DNA of 64,000 nt. Origin: Flavobacteriaceae bacterium PS02337. GTDB lineage: Bacteria; Bacteroidota; Bacteroidia; Flavobacteriales; Flavobacteriaceae. The stretch lies in assembly GCA_029959285.1 (NCBI GenBank), contig JASCOE010000004.1, positions 62,001 through 126,000 on the forward strand, written 5' to 3'. The notes under the pieces were generated by a model. It saw nothing but the letters and a program-made list of their open reading frames with translations, was not told where the DNA came from and did not search any database. Positions 61,721 to 64,000 of the stretch are shown here, piece after piece; positions within the stretch are counted from its first letter, which is position 1, and each line of letters opens with the position of its first letter. Position numbers and translations under genes: made by a program.

Positions 61721-61782
61721 GAACAATTGACATACGATTTTTCATTGAGATAATAATTTTAAACAGTTTATTATGGGATTAA
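61717..61782 (+). CDS. possible 21-residue overlapping ORF
   Basis: ATGA overlap with the preceding stop and overlap with the next gene's start (61773), giving the hydrophobic peptide RTIDIRFFIEIIILNSLLWD. It may serve only to couple translation. Weak evidence. Confidence 0.25.
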   Translation: MRTIDIRFFIEIIILNSLLWD

Positions 61783-61982
61783 ATAAAAAACACTTGCACC
61801 TTAAAAAAGTTTTGGAACTGTATCATAAAGGAGTTCCGAAAAATAAAATAGCCAAGGAAGTTGGAACAACTGAAAAGACTATTGCTAAATGGATAAAAAA
61901 TTCCACAACGACAGATAAAAGTCTTGAAGAAAGGGTTTTGGAAATAGAAAACTTTATTGAAATTATTAAAAAAGCGCTATAA
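61773..61982 (+). CDS. small helix-turn-helix protein
   Basis: A 69-residue protein. LHLKKVLELYHKGVPKNKIA then KEVGTTEKTIAKWIKN is a classic homeodomain-like HTH, the type seen in small phage and transposase-associated regulators. C-terminal SLEERVLEIENFIEIIKKAL is a coiled helix that may dimerise. Likely a late-gene activator or regulator of the early-to-late switch; this is inference from position. Confidence 0.8.
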   Translation: MGLNKKHLHLKKVLELYHKGVPKNKIAKEVGTTEKTIAKWIKNSTTTDKSLEERVLEIENFIEIIKKAL

Positions 61983-62052
61983 AAAATATAATCTTAATAA
62001 GCCCATTAGTTATAGTAAATTTTAGTATTTAATCAAATCCAAAAGTTAAAAT

Positions 62053-62337
62053 ATGTTAGTACAAGAAAGTAGAATTAATCAGTTAAACAGCATTTTGCAG
62101 TACTGCTCACAGAAAAGAAGAATTTTTACCAAAGGCGAACGCATCTGCATCAATCAAGAACGGGGTTATTTATTGAATTTAAATACTCCTAATCCTGTTA
62201 TAATTAAAGTCTTTGAATACTCTGAGATTTTAGATTATAAAATAAATGCCACGTTAAGAGAAATAAAACAATCAAACTGGAAGCCATTCGAAGAAATAGA
62301 TATAAACTGGCTAACCGATAACTATAAATCCAAATAA
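62053..62337 (+). CDS. early phage protein of unknown function
   Basis: Not recognised. A 94-residue soluble protein with one central strand-rich segment (RGYLLNLNTPNPVIIKVFEY). It lies 70 nt after the HTH gene and 18 nt before the next gene, and looks co-transcribed. Confidence 0.6.
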   Translation: MLVQESRINQLNSILQYCSQKRRIFTKGERICINQERGYLLNLNTPNPVIIKVFEYSEILDYKINATLREIKQSNWKPFEEIDINWLTDNYKSK

Positions 62338-62355
62338 AAATTAAATTAATTAAAA

Positions 62356-62688
62356 ATGAAAAAAAATTCAATTAAGAAGACAGAAGACATAGAAGCAATG
62401 CTGTTTAATTTTAGCGATATGATGCTTGAAACTTTTAGTATGAATCAGGAAGAGTTTAAGGCATTGACAGTTCAGAAGGTTTTGGAAATGCTTCCTCGTA
62501 AAGGTGTAGAAACAAATCTCGCAGCAACATCTGATTTTTGGGAACGTGTTCAAAGCAATATGGAACTATATAAACTTAGAGTTTCAGAAGAAATAGAAAA
62601 ACACCAAGAAATGACAACACATACCTTATCGATGAATGAAAAAATCGATTATTTCTTTGAATATTTAGAAAAAAACACTGATAAATAA
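62356..62688 (+). CDS. early phage protein of unknown function
   Basis: Not recognised. A 110-residue largely helical protein (EAMLFNFSDMMLETFSMNQE and MNEKIDYFFEYLEKNTDK). It could oligomerise. No catalytic motif. Confidence 0.6.
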   Translation: MKKNSIKKTEDIEAMLFNFSDMMLETFSMNQEEFKALTVQKVLEMLPRKGVETNLAATSDFWERVQSNMELYKLRVSEEIEKHQEMTTHTLSMNEKIDYFFEYLEKNTDK

Positions 62689-62716
62689 AATAACACTAAC
62701 AATTAATAATTAAAAT

Positions 62717-63322
62717 ATGGCATTTGAAAAACAATTGATTAAGAGAAATGAGGGAAAAATCAACAGTGAAATATCTCAGTTAAACTATGTAAAAGACTAT
62801 TTTCAAAAATACGTCGATAAATTGAATTCACTAGGTCTTACAGTAGTAGATGATGATTTAGAAATTTTATTTAATAGTCCAAAGGCTTATGTAACCGAAA
62901 AACTAACAGAGGGACAGTCTATACAGTTTGGATCAATTAAAATTGACAAAGAAAAAATATTTGATTTGATAGAAAAGCCCGACGGAGTTATCACTTTAAT
63001 TCAGGATATCGAAAAGGATTTAGTAGATCGTTCAATTTTAGAATCTTGTATATGGAAAGCTAACCAATTTATTGTTAATAATAAATTGGTTGTCCTAAAG
63101 CCAGATGTATTGGAATTTATCCAAAATAATAACTCATGGTTTATTAACAATGAAAATCAAAAACAAGGTTTTGAAAAGTTAAAAAAGATAGCTGATCTTT
63201 TAAATGAAATTAATCAATTGGATGGTAAAAAAATAAACAATCAAACAGAAATAGATGATTTATTCCTCATATCGGATAAGGTATATGATGTTAAGCCGGA
63301 AACTGTATTTATGTTCAGTTAA
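62717..63322 (+). CDS. phage protein of unknown function (end of early operon)
   Basis: Not recognised. A 201-residue soluble helical protein (GKINSEISQLNYVKDYFQKY, then FEKLKKIADLLNEINQLDGK). It is the last gene before a strong terminator, closing the early region. Possible coiled-coil scaffold; no motif for an enzyme. Confidence 0.65.
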   Translation: MAFEKQLIKRNEGKINSEISQLNYVKDYFQKYVDKLNSLGLTVVDDDLEILFNSPKAYVTEKLTEGQSIQFGSIKIDKEKIFDLIEKPDGVITLIQDIEKDLVDRSILESCIWKANQFIVNNKLVVLKPDVLEFIQNNNSWFINNENQKQGFEKLKKIADLLNEINQLDGKKINNQTEIDDLFLISDKVYDVKPETVFMFS

Positions 63323-63338
63323 CTAAATCTAACCTGAC

Positions 63339-63365
63339 AACCGCCTTAATGGCGGTTTTCTTTAA
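63339..63365 (+). terminator. terminator at the end of the early operon
   Basis: AACCGCC / GGCGGTT stem with a TTAAT loop followed by TTCTTT. It separates early genes from the tail gene. Confidence 0.8.
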
Positions 63366-63377
63366 AATTATAAGTTT

Positions 63378-64000
63378 ATGTATAGTATGTGTCATAGAGT
63401 AACACTTTCAAGAGATGGTATGCCCTTGGAGCTTTTTAAGGGTACAAACAACGGGGAGTTGTTGGCTGTTTACGGTGTAAACATCATATCCAGTACGGTT
63501 AATTTAGTAGATACAGCTGTACTTACTATGCCTGAAACAATTATGAATAAGGTTATCGATTACAGACGTATAATGCAGGTCGGAGATTACATAAAAATTG
63601 AACTTGGCTACGATGAAGATTACAGAACTGAATTTGAGGGGTATATTGATAGAATGACAGTAGAAGATTCAAATATGAAAGTTTTCTGTATTGACGCTAT
63701 TTATTTATTTAAAAAAGATGTAAAAAGCATACAATTAAAGCCTACAACTATTAAGCAGATTGCGCAATATTTGGTCGATCAAATTGACTCAAGCTACAAA
63801 GTTGTTTGCGACTTTGATGTAACATACGAAAAGTTTGTAATTCATCAAGCAACTGGTTTTGATGTATTGAAGAAAATTGCTGAAGAAACAAAGGCAAATA
63901 TTTATTTTAGGACTGAAAGCAAAGAACTTCATATTCATCCTGCATTTGTGGAAAAAGGCGGTGATGTGGTTTATTCTATGCAGAAAAATATAGAAAGTTC
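63378..64000 (+). CDS. phage tail protein of the late-control-D / gpP class, N-terminal part (runs off window)
   Basis: Open from an ATG at 63378 to the window edge (about 207 residues). Starts MYSMCHRVTLSRDG, with DYIKIELGYDEDYRTEFEGY and AQYLVDQIDSSYKVVCDFDV, matching the N-terminal domains of gpP/late-control-D baseplate hub proteins (Mu gp44-like). It marks the start of the morphogenesis region. The C-terminus is outside the window. Confidence 0.8.
   Translation, partial: MYSMCHRVTLSRDGMPLELFKGTNNGELLAVYGVNIISSTVNLVDTAVLTMPETIMNKVIDYRRIMQVGDYIKIELGYDEDYRTEFEGYIDRMTVEDSNMKVFCIDAIYLFKKDVKSIQLKPTTIKQIAQYLVDQIDSSYKVVCDFDVTYEKFVIHQATGFDVLKKIAEETKANIYFRTESKELHIHPAFVEKGGDVVYSMQKNIES

Larger units (their letters stand above)
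52687..64000. mobile_element. Mu-like transposable prophage (left part, right end outside window)
   Basis: Leftward repressor and divergent early operon (Ner/Cro-like protein, antirepressor, DDE transposase, MuB-like ATPase), followed by a terminator and tail genes, are the layout of a Mu-type transposable phage. Three leftward accessory genes lie outside the repressor. The exact left end (somewhere from about 51.8 to 52.7 kb) and the right end were not determined. Hosts of such phages carry a 5-bp target duplication, which cannot be checked here. Confidence 0.85.

Overview
The window looks like a Flavobacterium-type chromosome (Bacteroidota). The DNA is AT-rich. Promoters carry the Bacteroidota TAnnTTTG -7 box, often with TTG or TTTG about 19 nt upstream. 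There is a secreted protein with a type B type-IX-secretion C-terminus, and the gene set is typical of the group (AsmA-like, DUF983, DUF1573, a folK-deoxynucleoside kinase fusion, a GH3-like protein).

Positions 1-51.5 kb are ordinary chromosome. From left to right: nadK (cut by the window edge), a CBS/ACT protein, pdxJ, a hydrolase and a small membrane protein; tig, clpP and clpX (folding and proteolysis); a secreted protein and an L,D-transpeptidase-like lipoprotein; a GlxA-type regulator next to a duplicated VOC/SRPBCC cluster; serB; a three-gene block ending in an orphan NTF2-fold immunity-like lipoprotein; GH3-like, DUF2797, glycosyltransferase 9, AsmA-like, hydrolase, sppA, folK-dNK, a 989-residue T9SS cargo protein, an RNA methyltransferase, DUF1573 and mutS; tRNA-Gly and tRNA-Leu; envelope genes (waaA, DegT aminotransferase, galE); fabD; DUF983; an AraC regulator; YceI, a ferredoxin-like protein and pirin; a RamB-like regulator divergent from aceB-aceA (glyoxylate shunt); and a purT-DUF6370-Crp/Fnr operon. 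Many intergenic gaps hold palindromic repeats. One family has conserved ends around a variable hairpin and occurs at least five times.

Positions of about 52-64 kb are the left part of a Mu-like transposable prophage that runs off the right edge. It has a leftward XRE repressor, a divergent promoter with TTTGTnnACAAA-type operators, a Ner/Cro-like protein, an antirepressor, a DDE transposase of the MuA/rve class, a MuB-like AAA ATPase, a second P-loop ATPase, several small early proteins, a terminator, and then a tail protein of the late-control-D/gpP class. Between the repressor and the presumed left end are three leftward accessory genes. Two of them encode membrane proteins and are bracketed by an exact 18-bp inverted repeat about 1 kb apart. 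This is the best candidate here for an undescribed accessory (moron, exclusion or defence) cassette.

A second new-looking signal is a shared CTTAAYCTAGRTTAAG operator, placed exactly 19 nt upstream of the -7 boxes of both the YceI and pirin genes.
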